Shown: positions 12,639-25,979, numbered from the stretch's first letter. The stretch is DNA of 64,000 bases from Circinella minor (GCA_016758965.1 JAEPRB010000096.1:62001-126000), one strand, 5' to 3'. Notes: generated from the letters alone by a model not told the origin. Numbers and translations: made by a program.

Positions 12639-13989
12639 CTAGTGGAGATTACTCTCCCCCTTCTTTTTTTTTTTTTGCGACCAGCACGTTGTTCGGTTGT
12701 TGATGATGCTGAAGGGGAGAGTCCATGTGGTAGGAACGAACACACCGTGATCCTCAAAGATGTTTTGCCGGAATCGCGATGTGCTGTTGTCGTTGTCGGT
12801 GTTGATGGTGGTATGTAAAGAGGGCATGCGGGGATCAAGCATACCCTCTCGGGATGATAATGATGGTGTTGATGGTCGTTGCTGTGGTGAGGTAGGATGG
12901 GAATGGAGTCTTGGTGTGGGTCGTCGCGGTTGTAAAGGGATGGCGGATGATGAGGGGGTGGACGAGAAAACTGAGAATCTTAAAAAAAAAAGACCTTTAT
13001 CAGCATCTGAATAATATAATATAAAAATGTATGGCATGTTTATTGGTAACTTACGCTGGCATGTATGGAGGAGGACGAGTAGCAGAGCTAAAAATAATCA
13101 TTGTAAGAATTAGGAGTTGATGGGATATAATAGATATAATGCTACATGTTTGTAATAAATTGAAATTATATATGGTTACCTTTCATCGAACGCTTCTTGA
13201 GCAACCGAGTCACTATTTTGAAAAAAACGTATTGTTTAGATACATGTCATTATTATATAATTGAATAAGTTTACTTACGTTGACATCTCTGATGCCACAG
13301 AGCGGATGCTCAGGGATTGTCCGGGTGAAGCTACGGCTTGCCTGCTGACGCCACTCATGAGTGACATCGTGTCCATGCTCCTAATACATTTTTTTTTTAT
13401 GTTAGAATGTGATGTTGATGAATACAAATAGTTATATATAAATATACATACGTTGTTCGAGATACAAGGCTTCTTGTACCGGATGGAGCTCTAATAAAAA
13501 GAACTTATTAGTAATTGGTAATAATATTTTCGTGTTAAATGATAAGCATCAGTTTAATAGAAAAGAAACACTTTACTCCTTCGATTCACGCACGAGAGCC
13601 GCCTTTCTCAAAAGAAAGTTGGTTACCCAGTGATCTTCACATAGATGAATAGGAAGCTTGAACATCCGGTACACCTTGTACTCGAACAATGTGATCTCCG
13701 TCATCTTATCACCCTCGTCGTAATTATTCCAGCTCTTTTTTAAATTGCTGGGGATTTGACCCCTAGCCCTCCAAAGAGCATCTCGGTGACGAACAGCCTC
13801 ATCCCTCAGCATGTTATACATACCTGTATCCTGCTCAAAGTCGGACCCAATGTTACAAGGCTTGTTGATAAAATGCCTTATAATATCAGGTCTTTCTTGT
13901 GTTGCCGGCTTGGGAATGACATTGTTGAGGATTGGAAGGAAAATCTTGTTTCTGGTGTGTTCCCAGATTGAACCATTCTTGCAAGTCGT
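12639..13989 (-). CDS. Lineage-specific protein with 'CEDxW' module; 5' end unresolved
   Basis: I do not recognise a named family. Exons, minus strand: up to 13989-13577, 13490-13452, 13380-13279, 13212-13180, 13087-13055, 12978-12639. Phases fit across all five introns, which supports a real gene. The first exon encodes a module with SWNNYDEGD and then LPIHLCEDHWVTNFLLRKA. A similar module ends the gene at 57357-58178 (SWSHQDEE and PLAKCEDDWIIKYLFPRK). After the module comes a Ser/Thr/Pro-rich tail. The open frame runs up to a stop at 13992-13990, and its first ATG is at 13821. Another frame upstream (to about 14182) also looks protein-like, so either an upstream intron or a one-base frameshift hides the true start. 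Function unknown. Confidence 0.6.
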
Positions 13990-14378
13990 TCATTGGTTTT
14001 TGTCCATCGTTGGGCAACGACATTGAAGGTTGTTGTTTAATTGCAACAGTATTTTGGTACATCATGTCCATAATTGTTGAGGGTTGTTGTTTATATTTGA
14101 GAAAAGTTGGAAAAAAAAAATTGAGTAGTTTATACAAACCACGGCGTAGTACGGTGAAACTCATGGAAATTGGCGTTTTCACAAAAATTTACTTTTATAC
14201 ACAAATTAGTCTACATGTAAAACCCGGAGAGTCAAAGTCTTCAGATTAAGTAGACGTTGATTGAACATGAGCAATATCATTATACTTATTACATTTAATC
14301 CGTATATATAACCAATATAAGGAATGATTGTTTTAAAAAAAAGAAAAGGCAACCTAACAACTACTTGATGGTTCTTCA

Positions 14379-14950
14379 TCACTTGATTTCTTTCTCTTTT
14401 TTACGAGATAACAAGTCATTGTCGACTGTAAGCTCATGTTTGAATGAAATATGCAAACCCCAATGCTTGTTCTTTGTATTTGAAAGGATGACTGTTTCGG
14501 ATTGAAATAGCTGTCTCATCCAAGACGACATTCTGTTTATAACATAAAATACTAGAGTTAGTTAAGAAATGCAAAGATTAATCACTGTACGTATTCGTTA
14601 TTTACCTTTAATTCTAAATAAACGCAATACCATGGTGATAAATGAGTTTAATTGACTCAATGTAGTAAAACACACATCAACTTTAGAAATTTGTCTACAG
14701 CGATACAACTGTGGGGAGATCATATCCATCACGTCCTTGGACATATGCTTGCCTTGGGCCAAGATTCCACAAACCATGGGGAGTTTGGAATCCTATTCTC
14801 CATTAAATCATTGTGAGCTGCTTTCATTTGACATCCTAGCTTGATTTCGTCAGACTCTACAGCAGAATGGTTCTCCATAAGTTTAAATTTGGTAATGAGA
14901 ATAACGCATTTGATATTGATTGTTTGGGTGTAAACTCATAAATCAGGTTT
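14379..14950 (-). pseudogene. Decayed fragment of a Mucorales repeat-family gene
   Basis: Read on the minus strand, one frame gives KFKLMENHSAVESDEIKLGC and the next frame continues MVCGILAQGKHMSKDVMDMI and then SPQLYRC. The two pieces join only through a one-base shift near 14790, so the gene is broken. A further stretch (WMRQLFQSETVILSNTKNKH, ending at a stop at 14379) lies beyond an apparent intron whose phase no longer fits. From memory this pattern of charged helix, then 'VCGI..G..MS...MD' matches a multi-copy hypothetical family of Mucorales genomes; I know no function for it. Only this part is left. Confidence 0.55.
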
Positions 14951-15099
14951 ATATGATACGGGATCATGTTTCTTGGTATCATTGCTAAGTAAAAATAATA
15001 ATACAAGTGATACAGCATTAACATGTTGACTACAGTCAATGTATACTTACAAGGATGACAAGATGTGAGCAATATATATATCAATTACATTTTTGGATA

Positions 15100-15321
15100 T
15101 CGTACGTAGCCTCAGTCATAAACCCTGAGCATCTTGAAATACAAGACATAAAATTATTTGGGAGATCAATGCCTAACTGGGAGCACTATGAAGCTGCTTT
15201 GATCGATAGCTCGGGGGAGAAATGGGTTGAGATTCCCAAGCTGATAGAATCAATGTATGTACATCCAAATCCAAAATACCTCGTCTTCAGAGAAGCACTC
15301 GTGTTATTTTTAAATAAATAA
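15100..15321 (+). pseudogene. Short coding-like fragment, unknown family
   Basis: The plus strand reads INPEHLEIQDIKLFGRSMPN, then WEHYEAALIDSSGEKWVEI and ends at a stop after FREALVLFLNK. Composition is balanced and not homopolymer-driven, unlike nearby random frames. No start context, no partner exon and no family match were recognised. It faces the decayed minus-strand fragment at 14379-14950 and may be a separate remnant of a repeat. Confidence 0.35.
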
Positions 15322-15936
15322 ATATCATTCAGCAGAGACCTATAAAAATCACAAGATAAGTAAATCTGATTACGTTCAGCACTAATATTTATTCTACTTA
15401 CAAAAGTCTCACATCCGACAGGTTCACAGTGTGTTGTCTTTCATCTTTTTTTTTGTGTGTTTTCTTTTAACCCAAAGCATCTTTGGCTGTACTTCAATAT
15501 TTTGATGAATACCATCAACTAACCAATGTACTTGTTGCTGCTGCTGAGAGATTTTCTTTTTAACACATCAATGCTTACGTATGAAAACTATTATTATTGG
15601 AATGGTAAAAGTTTTTAGTTGTTATTCATTATATCACATATTTGGAAGTGAAAAAAAAAAATACTCTGTTTTGACGAAAGTGACATCCACCTGTTTTTTT
15701 TCCTTTTACAGTTTCGTTATTTTCATTATCCCAAACCTCTTTAGAATTACTTGTTAGCTCGTAAAAGAAAAAAAAAATTCGAGTGGTACGTACTCATTGT
15801 ATGAAAAGGACAATACGTATAAAATAGTTTTATTCTGAAATAAAACGTAAATGATATTGAGGATATCAGTAATACTTCAACTCTTTTCCTTTTTTTTTTT
15901 TTGCGAAAAATAAAATAAAATATCCATTTTTATTTA

Positions 15937-16052
15937 TGTGCCAAATGTGCCAAATGTGCCAACAGTGCCAAAGAAAGCTTTATTTGGAAACTTGTGATCA
16001 ATTCCTTTGGTCCCGAATGTGCCAAAATGTGCCAAAGTATGCCAAAAAATTC
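15937..16052. repeat. TGTGCCAAA short repeats flanking a unique core
   Basis: TGTGCCAA(A) or close variants occur four times at about 15937-15971 and three times at about 16019-16046, on both sides of about 50 bases of unique sequence. The copies are in direct orientation. No coding role is visible. Confidence 0.6.
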
Positions 16053-16556
16053 CCATGGTGATTTTCTCCAGGCAGTTAAATTATATGTACTAAAAAAAAA
16101 TAAGCTATCTTGAGTGTGTGATACGTATGTGAACAATTAAATATTTATACAAGAAAATTCTTTTACATATTATTACGTATGTTTGAAACAGATTTTACAA
16201 GATAAAGAGATGAATAACAGATGCAGTAATGTTTATTGAACAAAAAGAAGATACAATGTCATTATATCCAAGATAAATGTTAGTAAATAGCATTGTCTTC
16301 AGCACACTATTTATCAAACGTATTCTTATTTACTGAGAATTTAAAATGAAAGGATAAAAGTTTTTAACTGCTCCCAAATAATGAAACTATCCATATTATA
16401 AAGACTTTTATGAAAATATTAGTAATTATATAGTATATAATAATAATTATTATGTGATAAAAAAGATAAAATTATTGACTATTTACATTTTCCCCCTCTT
16501 GAATATTTAGAGTGGGAGGGTAAAGGTGATGATAGGAAAAAAACAAAACAAAAAAA

Positions 16557-19500
16557 CTATTTAATTTTCTCACGCATTGTATGTAACCATTCCAACATAG
16601 ATTGAGTAGCTGCATGCCATTCACTAAAATCTAAAATTTTATCTAAAGAATCGTTACTTGTATTAACATCATTTTCTCTCCTTGTCTTTTTACTTGGTTC
16701 TAATAAAGCTGGTTCATCCAAAATATTATTATTTTCTATTGAGGAAATTGGACGTTTGTTGCTTGTAGTAACTGTATTGGATAAATGGTTATCCTTTTTT
16801 CCTACTTCTGCCATAGTTATATCATCGTCCTTGTTGTTCACAGTTGGTCCATGTGGTGATAATGAATTCACTGTCACAACATTATTGTTATGTTTAGTTG
16901 TATCAATAATTGAATCATTCTTATCTTTGCTAATGTCACGTTGAACAGGATCTTTCATACTAAGAGTCGACGATTCTGACGTTCGTGTTGATGATAGTGG
17001 AGTCATGTTGGATCCTGTAGATCTACGACCCAATAATGTCGATGTGTTGGTCTGATCGATAGGTGGTTGCTGGTCATCAATAGATGTTACAGGTAAAGAA
17101 GATTCGCTTGCTGCAAGCATCGCAGCACGTGTAGGATGAATAGAATTTAAAGGTTGTTGATTTCTGGGCTGAGTTATTATATCATTTGTTAATGAACTAT
17201 CAGGACTACTCGAGCTCGTAATAGACAATGGTTCTTCTTGAATCAATCGTCGTTGTGTCGATGACAAAGATTGTATTTCTGAGGGTGTACTACTTTGTGA
17301 ATCATTATCAAAATTACCTTCAAGTAATCTTAAAAAACAGTAAAACATATTATATCAGAACAAGTATAAATTATTTGTGTAATAAGGGTCACAGAACAGA
17401 GAAAAAGAAATCATTACCTTGATTTTCTAGCTTCACTTGCTATCCTTCTTGCGAGTGTATGAAATTGATTACCCCAAATATCTTTATTAGAAATCTAAAA
17501 TATAAATATAGATAAATGATTTAATTATTTTTTTCTTTTCTTCCTCCCCCCTCCCCTCTTCTCACCTAAACTACATACCAAAAAGAATTTTACAGATTGT
17601 GTTCTACATGAAATTAATTCTTTAATTGTCTGGATATATTTGTTTAAAATCGGTTTATGTCCACTTTCTTCTCTACCGTTCAAATCTATTTATATATATA
17701 TATATCATAATTATTAACAATTAAATTTTATTCGTATAGAAATATATATCTTACATTCATAGGCAACTTTATTTTTCATGCCAATATGTATAGGTCTATC
17801 CTTGATGGGTTGAACAAGTATATCAATGATACCCTTAAAAAATTATATATATATATATATACAAATTAAAATACAAATATAGTCATCATTAGATTTCTCT
17901 CTTTTCATTACCTTTAATACAAATATAATAGTACTATTAAATGGTCCATTATAATGACCATAGAGAATGGGAAGTTCTTTATCAATCCAAACAACACCAT
18001 AACCACCCATTTGATTTCCTTTTCGATCACGACTTTCTGTTGACATTCCAATAATGGCTCTTAATTCATGTTGAATCGATGCCTTGATAATAATAATTCA
18101 TAAGTATAAACAAAAAATATCACATCCTTTTTCTTTCTTATTCACACACACAAACCCTCTTTATTTTTTCAATATTAACTTACTGGATTAGATCTTGTAT
18201 ACTCAACAACTAATTTATTTCGATCCTCTTCAATTCTCTTCAAATCATTTTCAAATTTTTCTGAAAAAAGGAGTTATTAATAACAATGACATGTCTTTTG
18301 ATACTTTATTATTATAAGAATACACTTACTATTATCCATTTTATTAGTTATTAAAGGTGATTGTTCTATTGGTGATTGATCTCTATCTGGTATATATACA
18401 CCATGATGGATTAATTTTTGTTTTTCTGTCGTATCCGTTGTTGAAATAGATCTAGATGATAAAGTACGTTCTTTTGAATTTTCAACGTATCTAAAATTAT
18501 AAATTTATCACTATAAGTATATAAAATAAAATGTTATAGATGTCAAAAAAAAAAAAAAAAAAAGCTGTCACCTTAATCTTTTTGCTTCACTTGCTACTTT
18601 TCTTGCCAAATCATAAAAATCATCCAAATATCCATTTGTTGATCCTGGTTCAATCTTGATTATTATTATTATTATTATTTTTTAGTATGGGAAACCGAAT
18701 AAAATCAATGATAGTTATATATATATGATTGTAATCACTTACCAAAATACCACGGATTGGTTTGGATCTCTTTTTTAACCCCTTATCAATGATATCTAGA
18801 TAAGGTGAAAGTTCCAAATTTTTTCTACTAATGGATGGATGATCATTGTTCAAAACTAGTGTGTGTGTTTTTTTTTTTTTGAATATTATTAGAATATCGG
18901 TTATACATAATAACTTTTCCCTTCCCTTTCCCCCCTCCCAATAAAAAATAATAGAGTAAAAATGAATAGAATTATTTTATCAGGAGTAGATATTCACTTA
19001 CAATTAACAATAAGTAAATTTTTTGATGCAATTAGAAGACGACGATCTGGTGGAGATTGAAGAATGGCATCTGCTGTAGCCTATATATTTTTCCCATATT
19101 AATTAAAAATGGATGCTCACAGCAGTAAACAAAATTATTAAAAATAATAATATCAAACATACCATAACAAGAAAATTTAAAGTACTTTCATATTTGCCCT
19201 CATGATTTCCAAATTGATTCTTAATAGTATCATTCAACCAAACAGCACCATATCCACCTAATTGATGATAATCAGAATAAGAATCCACGGATGTAGCAAT
19301 AATGGCTACTTCTTCTCGTAATTGATATGTAAACTGATAAAATATATAAATTATGTATATTATTGTTATTTTATCTCATTTTATATGATTTCATTATATA
19401 TATATATATTATACACTATTTTTACCATATCAACAATATCTTTATGTTTCTCTAATAATTCTTGTCGTGTATCTTGTATATCACCTAATTTTTGCATTAC

Positions 19501-20877
19501 TTTACCTATAGTAGATATATCTAATAAAAAGTACGTATTAGACCTTTTGAAACGACAAAAAAAAAAGAGTTTTGATTTACCACTTTTTTCTGGTATGGAT
19601 TGAGATTCTGTATCATAATTAGGTCTATATGAATCTCCTCTGGTTAATCCTATTGCTGGACTTGATCTTAGAGAAGGAGATGAATGTGTAGTAATATTAT
19701 CTCGTTCTAAATGCCTTTTTTTTTATCATTATTAACATATCAGGGTTAATAAAAATTCTTTATGGAAAACAACCTCTTTTATAATATACTATACCATAAA
19801 TCCAAACTTTCTCGTGCACCACGTTTAGCTATACTATAAAACTTTTGTATCCAATCGATTCTAGTATTACCATCAAACTATTAAAAATATTGAATTATTA
19901 GTAATGAATAAACTTGTCCTGACAACACCCCCCCTCCCAAATTTCCACAACTTTTATATATAATAACGAACCAAAAAACCATGAATAGGTGCTTTTCTAA
20001 GCTGAATTAAATCTTTGATAATATCAAGACAAGGTCTCAAAAGATGATTTTGTTTTCTAACAGATGGACTTTTACCATTCAAATCTTTTTAAAATAAAAT
20101 AATTTTTTTTTTTAATTTTTAAATGTAATTTTATTATTTTTCAAATATAAAAATATATATATAAAAAAAAAAGGTAGAACTTACAATTTATTATGATAGG
20201 ATTATTACAACAAATAATAAGTGGTTGATCTTTAGGACATTTTTTTACTATATCTCTGACAGCCTAAATGAATGGGGATCACATGGTTCATAATTAAACA
20301 AAAAAAAATTAATGCTGTATCACTAAAAATTGTATATGTAAATGATATATTCAAAAAAAAAAAATCACCTACGTACCATCAAAGGAAATATTAATGCACC
20401 TGTAGGTGGACCATTATGATATCCATATTGATTTGATATCTTTTTATCTAACCATACTACACTATATCCACCTAATTGTTTATTATCTGGTGATGGATTT
20501 TTTGTTGATATAGCAATAAATGCTACTTGATAGACTGGTTCTTCATTTTTCTATACCCCCCCAAAAAAAGAAGTTTTTAGTATTAAATTTATATTCAATA
20601 AAAGAATGAATATAATAAATAGAAATTTTTACTTGAATTCCAAATCGAATGCGACCATCAATAACGGATGCACCAAATTGACTTCCACATTGATTTAATA
20701 AGTGAATTCGTTCGTTTTGTAAATCGTCAAGTGTTTTTTGAGTTCTATCTAAAGAAAAAAAAAAGTGATTTTTTATATAAGAAAACAAAAAACAAAAACA
20801 AAAACAAAAGCAAAAATAACTGGTAAATAATAATAATAAACATTTTCTTGTTTTTTTTTACGTTGTAATGAACTCAT
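16557..20877 (-). CDS. Protein with three tandem degenerate RNase H-like repeats (paralogue A), 19 exons
   Basis: Exons, minus: 20877-20862, 20748-20633, 20550-20377, 20263-20185, 20084-19972, 19877-19795, 19714-19581, 19520-19426, 19333-19163, 19080-19002, 18855-18743, 18654-18572, 18490-18330, 18260-18184, 18082-17912, 17833-17755, 17685-17579, 17494-17418, 17328-16557. Sum 2700 nt, 899 aa. Three units (about 52-193, 277-418, 504-642) each follow a helical lead-in and read as an RNase H fold: a 'VAIIATS.D...GGYGAVW' hairpin, a helix plus 'LLIASKNLLIVN' strand, then 'RGILIEPG...DLARKVASEA' like the RNase H end 'VKGH.G...D.LAR.AA'. Catalytic acids are mostly absent, so it is probably not a nuclease. 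The tail (643-899) is Ser/Thr/Asn-rich with NLS-like KRPIS and KKTRR. Assignment to RNase H is by eye. Same layout as the gene at 25980-30378. Confidence 0.8.
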
Positions 20878-21341
20878 TTGAGGAACATGTTTTTTAAAAA
20901 AAAGAGAGAAAAGTGTGGGGTCTTAAAAAATGTAAAGTCCATGAACAATCAAATTTAAAACCTATTTTATATGTGCGTGTAACAAAAAAGATCGACATGT
21001 TTATGTCCCCGGTAATATGTCTAGGAGGAAAAGAAAATTTAGAAATTATTGTTTAAATAGTTATACTAATCAGTCCATCAATGATAAATTGGTAACTAGG
21101 CCTTCTTTTCTTTGAAGCATGAAAAAGATGGAAGAAGTATGGAGTCTGGAGGGCTGTAATTATACATGATGTGTATCACCCTCGTTATTAAAAACTCAAG
21201 CTTTAGTTTGTAAAATAATACCGACAGTACAGTAGTTTGCTATTACATATTGTTTTATTCGGATTATGTATTGTTTCATGAATGCACTCATTAGCTAAAT
21301 AAAATATAAATATTTGGGGTGATACGTAAAAATTATGGAGT
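20878..21341. other. Short intergenic spacer
   Basis: Upstream of paralogue A and downstream of the decayed exonuclease element. It should include the paralogue A promoter. I see no gene, and no clear inverted repeat that would mark the element's end. Confidence 0.5.
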
Positions 21342-24300
21342 TTAGTGGGGAGAATTTAAGAACACTTCTGGTGACGAAGGAAATGGTAAGATTTTTCTAT
21401 ACGAAGTTGGAGACGATGGTTGTGTATTAGTGGTATTATTAGTTTTCTTTTTTGATCTTCGTGTTCTTTTTCTTGATAATATTGTTGAGATTGGCATGAT
21501 TCTTCCACTGCTTCGACTGTTATTGGTATATAATGACTGTGGTACTATTGTTTATGATAATATTGATGTGTTTTCTGCTGCGGGATTTAGTGACAATGAT
21601 GATGATGATCACGATTGTAGGAAAGACGAGATAACAGCAGGTAAAACAGGTATTCCATTTTAAGAGTTGATAGAATCATTAGTACGTAAAGGGGCAGGGT
21701 ATTGTGCAGACACAACTTCATATGATCTATCGGGATATTGCAATTGATGCTCCATTATTTCACATACACCATTGCTATTCATTTTACTATTGTACGCCAC
21801 GTTTCTCTTTTTCCAAAAAGAGTTATAAAATGATTCAAGGTGTTCAGGTGATTGGTAAAAAAGGGTATATATGGTGCCATGCCAGTATTTACAATGTTAT
21901 TCCATTCACTTGCTAATTCATTCCAATTTATAGATAATCGGTTATGTACGTATGACTATGTATGCAGCGTAATTTTTTGGGAAATAATTTGAATTCTAGT
22001 TGTGTGTGTGTGTACGTAGTGGCAATACTGCTTTTTTGACTTGTTGCTTTGTTGCGCGATAATCATATAATGCTTCTCTTGGATTATTCATAATGCCAGT
22101 GAGTATAGAGAAGTAGGTACTAGTAGAAATCAACATTGAAATAGTAACAGTGGCATCTGGTGTATGCTGCATGTTGAGTGATCTTGATATTTCTTCTGGT
22201 ATTGCTGTAATGCCAAAGGATTCCCGACCTGATTTCAGACGCAAACGTCCACTAGTATACCCACCATTAAATCGTGGATCAAGTGTATTCATTCCATACT
22301 TTTGACATAAAATATTAATTGATTCCATTAGCCATGGATCATGGTGGCCTTGATGGCTTTGTTTATATCTGTTTTTCATGCTAGCCTAGAAAAAATAATG
22401 CAACCAAAAAAAAAAAAAAAAACATATAGTGTTACATACATGGATATTATGTCGTAAACGATAATCGGCAAGGATACAATCGGTAAATTTCGGCCCAGCC
22501 CCAAATGAAACAAACTTTCGAACGATACGTATTCATATGAACACCCCCCTCAAGAGTGTTAGTCCTACGAGTGCACCTATATAAAGGTAGTTGATTTTTG
22601 TCTCTGCCAATTTCAAAATAGAATGACACGCCTGGAGGATCTGATACATAGTCACATCGAATTGTATTTAAAACGTTTTCAGCTTGCTTCCAAGTTTGAT
22701 CGTCAAATAATGTACGATTCGTAAGTGAGTATTTTTGTCGACCATACTCTTGGAATAGCAATTCAATAACGGGATACAGATCGTTTGATGGAGGGATTAC
22801 CTGTTTTACTCGTTTCAAGACCCAAGCTAGATTTTTTTGATAACATATACTTGAATGTGATATTTTGACCTTGTAAATATGTTTCAATCCTTCTTCTATC
22901 ATCTTTATCTATTACAAATAGTGCATCACGTAAACAACGTGCAAATTCCATTGCTATATAAAAAATAATGAAATTTGATTGGTATATGGAAGAATGCCTT
23001 GTGTTATTTACGTTATACATATTTCAGCAACATGATCAAAGCTATATGTAGTGTTTTAGTAAATATACGTATATACCCAGACTGTGTTTCTTAAAGACTT
23101 TGAGCTGTCCCATCAAATGAAATGATGTCTTTTAAAATTCTTGTTATGCCATAATTTTCAATTTGCTCTATTATTTCTTCTTCTGGTTGTTCTTCAAAAA
23201 TATTTTTGTTATACAATAATGAATCAGAATCCAACTACCCCTGGCCTTGATTATCATCTTGGTATATTGATGAAGAAATTGTTGTAGGGGTTATTGGTTG
23301 GATAGAATTATTGGATATATAAGCATGCTTTTCTTAAATTCTTGATACGTTTAATCAAACTATTGTACACGTTCAAAGATACCCAAGCATCGAGTCCGAC
23401 ATAATATATTTGATTTGGTGACAGTAACGGACTTTCCCAATTACTTAATCTATCACCATTCCCTTTGTATAAAAGTGACGCCAATACAGCAGCACACATG
23501 TTTGACAGGTTGGTTCTACCGTCTTGAGCAGCACCTTGCTCTCTCTTTTGCGAATGAGCCTAGCTCTACTACATGTCTTCTGTCGGCGTCAACTTGATAA
23601 TCATGATTGATCTTTGCAAAGTCGTTCTACACATTACGCTACGTAAATTTAACAACATTGTTACTTTTTAACAAATCGATCAGCTTCTTGGGTAGTTCTC
23701 CATAATGCAATATAGGTAAAATTAATAGCAAATCATTATACGCAATTTGTACGACAGCTGTCTTTCCAATGTACTTTGTAACTTTATTTATAGTTCCATT
23801 CGGTATCAAAACTGACTGTTATTGACCGACCATCCTGAATATCACTTAATATTTGCTCTATAGCTATGTTTGCATCACTGATTGTACGAATATAACAAGG
23901 AGAAATGTAATCTGGAAGTGATATATAGTTCGAATTATTGTTGATGGTGTTGTTTATTGTTGTGGATGATGATGATGATGATGATGATGTAATTGTAGCT
24001 GTAGTGTAGCAGATAAAGGTTGATTTAGCGAAGGGATGGTTTCTTGCAAAAATCGCTTATCACCAGCAATATTGTCTATACGTATAAAATATTTGAGGTT
24101 CTTGCTGATCGTATAAATGATATGACTTCAACATTTGTTCAAATGATATTTTTAAAGGTGCTACGTACGTAGTTTTTTTGTTGATACTAATAGTTGGATA
24201 CTGATCTCCTCAAACTCATTATATACGGTATATAATGCATAAAATGTCGATTCCCTATCAACTTTTGCCATATGCTTGATTATCTTAAACGTGTGATCTC

Positions 24301-25610
24301 CTTTTAAAACAACACCGTCCAACACCATCATTTCTTTATCCATAAATAATCGAAGCTGATCCACAATTGCTGTATATATCATACGTAAATAGGTAGCTGA
24401 TGGAACATAACCAGCGTATCCCAGCGGATCATCAAAATTTGAAAATGGTGGATGACTTTGACTTACCCCACTTCCTCCAAAGAAAGATAATTGTGGAACG
24501 TGTCGTTGTTGATGATTAATTGAAGTTAAACATGTAAGTTAAAGACAGCTATAACGAAAATGATGAAGTTCTTGAAGCAGATCATGTAAACGTTCCAGTC
24601 CCATAGCACTTTGAAAGCAAGGTCGAAGCAAATCAGCAAGTTGTCTTGAAATACGCACCACCTCGATGAGTTAATATAGCTGGGAATATTGATTGAATCT
24701 GATAAGGTAGACTAGCCATGTTGAGCTCACTATTATGACCATTAATGATCTTTCTACATTTCATGTACGTAGCATCTATAACGTCGAGAAAGTATGTAAA
24801 AGCAGCTATATACATATTTTTATTCATACGTATTTAATAAAATGCCTCGTTACTTTGATATATTAATAGTTTACAAGCCTTTATAATATTATTACCTATC
24901 AATATCCACAATTTGGCGCGCAATAGGATCACAATTAAAACCATCACTGTGAAGTTTACCTCCACAATCTGGAGCTTGGCAAAAAATATCTAAAGTTTAT
25001 CTGGAGCCCATACAAATATACGCGGACGATAAAGTAAAGCTGGATCAAATTTCTGACGACCACCACGAAAGCAAAAGTATGGCGATTCTGGCTCTATCCA
25101 GAATTTATGTTCGTTATACAACATGATTTTATTTTTTGTGATCTTTTTTTTTTATTATTGTTTTATTTTTAATAGATATTCTTGAACAGCGCCAAGGGGA
25201 GTATCATCTGGTTCTTCTTGTTGGTTGTGATTTTGTTCGTGATTTGATGAACTGTCACTACCAGTATTACTATTAAGTTGTTGCCGCTGTTCTTGTTATC
25301 CAGCCTGCTCGTCCTGTAAAGTTTCTAAACTAGTATTTTCAACTTCAACCATCGTACGTATCACCAACACTTTCATTAAGAATAACTTGTTCCGAATGCT
25401 ATTATATAGTATTGTTAATAATTTTATCCGGCTGATATATAGCCAGGTAAAATTTAGTTAAATACCTGTATATTGTCATTTACATTTACATGAGAATGTT
25501 GAACGTGATCTTTTTCTTCGTTATGGGAGGTAGTGTGTGAGGTACGTAACGAGAAAATATTTATTAATAGGGTTCCTTACAGAACGAGCAGACTTTATAG
25601 TTTTTCCCAT
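21342..25610 (-). pseudogene. Decayed repeat-element gene with Cys cluster, transposase-like stretch and 3'-5' exonuclease
   Basis: From an ATG at 25610 (MGKTIKSARSVRNPINKYF) to a stop at 21342 the minus strand holds coding pieces in shifting frames. In order: acidic/Gln linker; YFCFRGGRQKFDPALLYRPR followed, after a one-base shift near 25000, by CQAPDCGGKLHSDGFNCDP (a Cys cluster like DUF6729); QIQSIFPAILTHRGG, shifted, then SRQLADLLRPCFQSAMG near 24600; GDHTFKIIKHMAKVDRE at about 24280; the exonuclease motif FDTEW near 23800, IGKTAVVQIAYNDLL, and the last motif LSPNQIYYVGLDAWVSLNVY near 23400; TNTLEGGVHMNTYRSK, shifted, to the RHNIHV region at about 22450; and a basic tail RKRTRRSKKK near 21480. 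Exonuclease motifs follow the RNase D/WRN pattern. At least four frameshifts and several stops make it non-functional. It probably encoded a mobile or multi-copy element protein. Confidence 0.75.
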
Positions 25611-25979
25611 TTTTATTATATTAAAAAAGTAAAAAAAAAATAATCAAATATAATTCATGGATACAATCCTTCCTATAACAAAAACAACAGTCAAAATGTT
25701 ACACATGGATACAACTCTACATATATCCCATACAACGTAGCATGATCATGGTTCACATTTACTGCTAATTACTTCACACAGCAATAAAAAAAATCATGTT
25801 TATTTCAATTGAAAAAATGATTTGAATTCACTTTTTTTTTTAAAAAACTATAATAATTGTTTTGTTTATACATAAAAAAAGAAACAAAAACTTTTTTTTT
25901 TAGTATTTTACGAATCGTTGAATTCAAATTGGTTTTACCCAAAAGATGTCAACTCATTTTTTTTTAAAGATGTTTGTAT
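25611..25979. other. Short spacer between the decayed element and paralogue B
   Basis: About 370 bases of AT-rich DNA. It presumably holds the 3' UTR of paralogue B and the former promoter of the element. No gene seen. Confidence 0.5.

Noticed and set aside
13932..14249. 105-residue plus-strand open frame
   Set aside because: Overlaps the minus-strand CEDxW gene region and lacks any motif; the minus-strand frames continue through five in-phase introns.
21430..21663. 77-residue plus-strand open frame with an Asp run
   Set aside because: Antisense to the basic tail and preceding region of the decayed exonuclease element.
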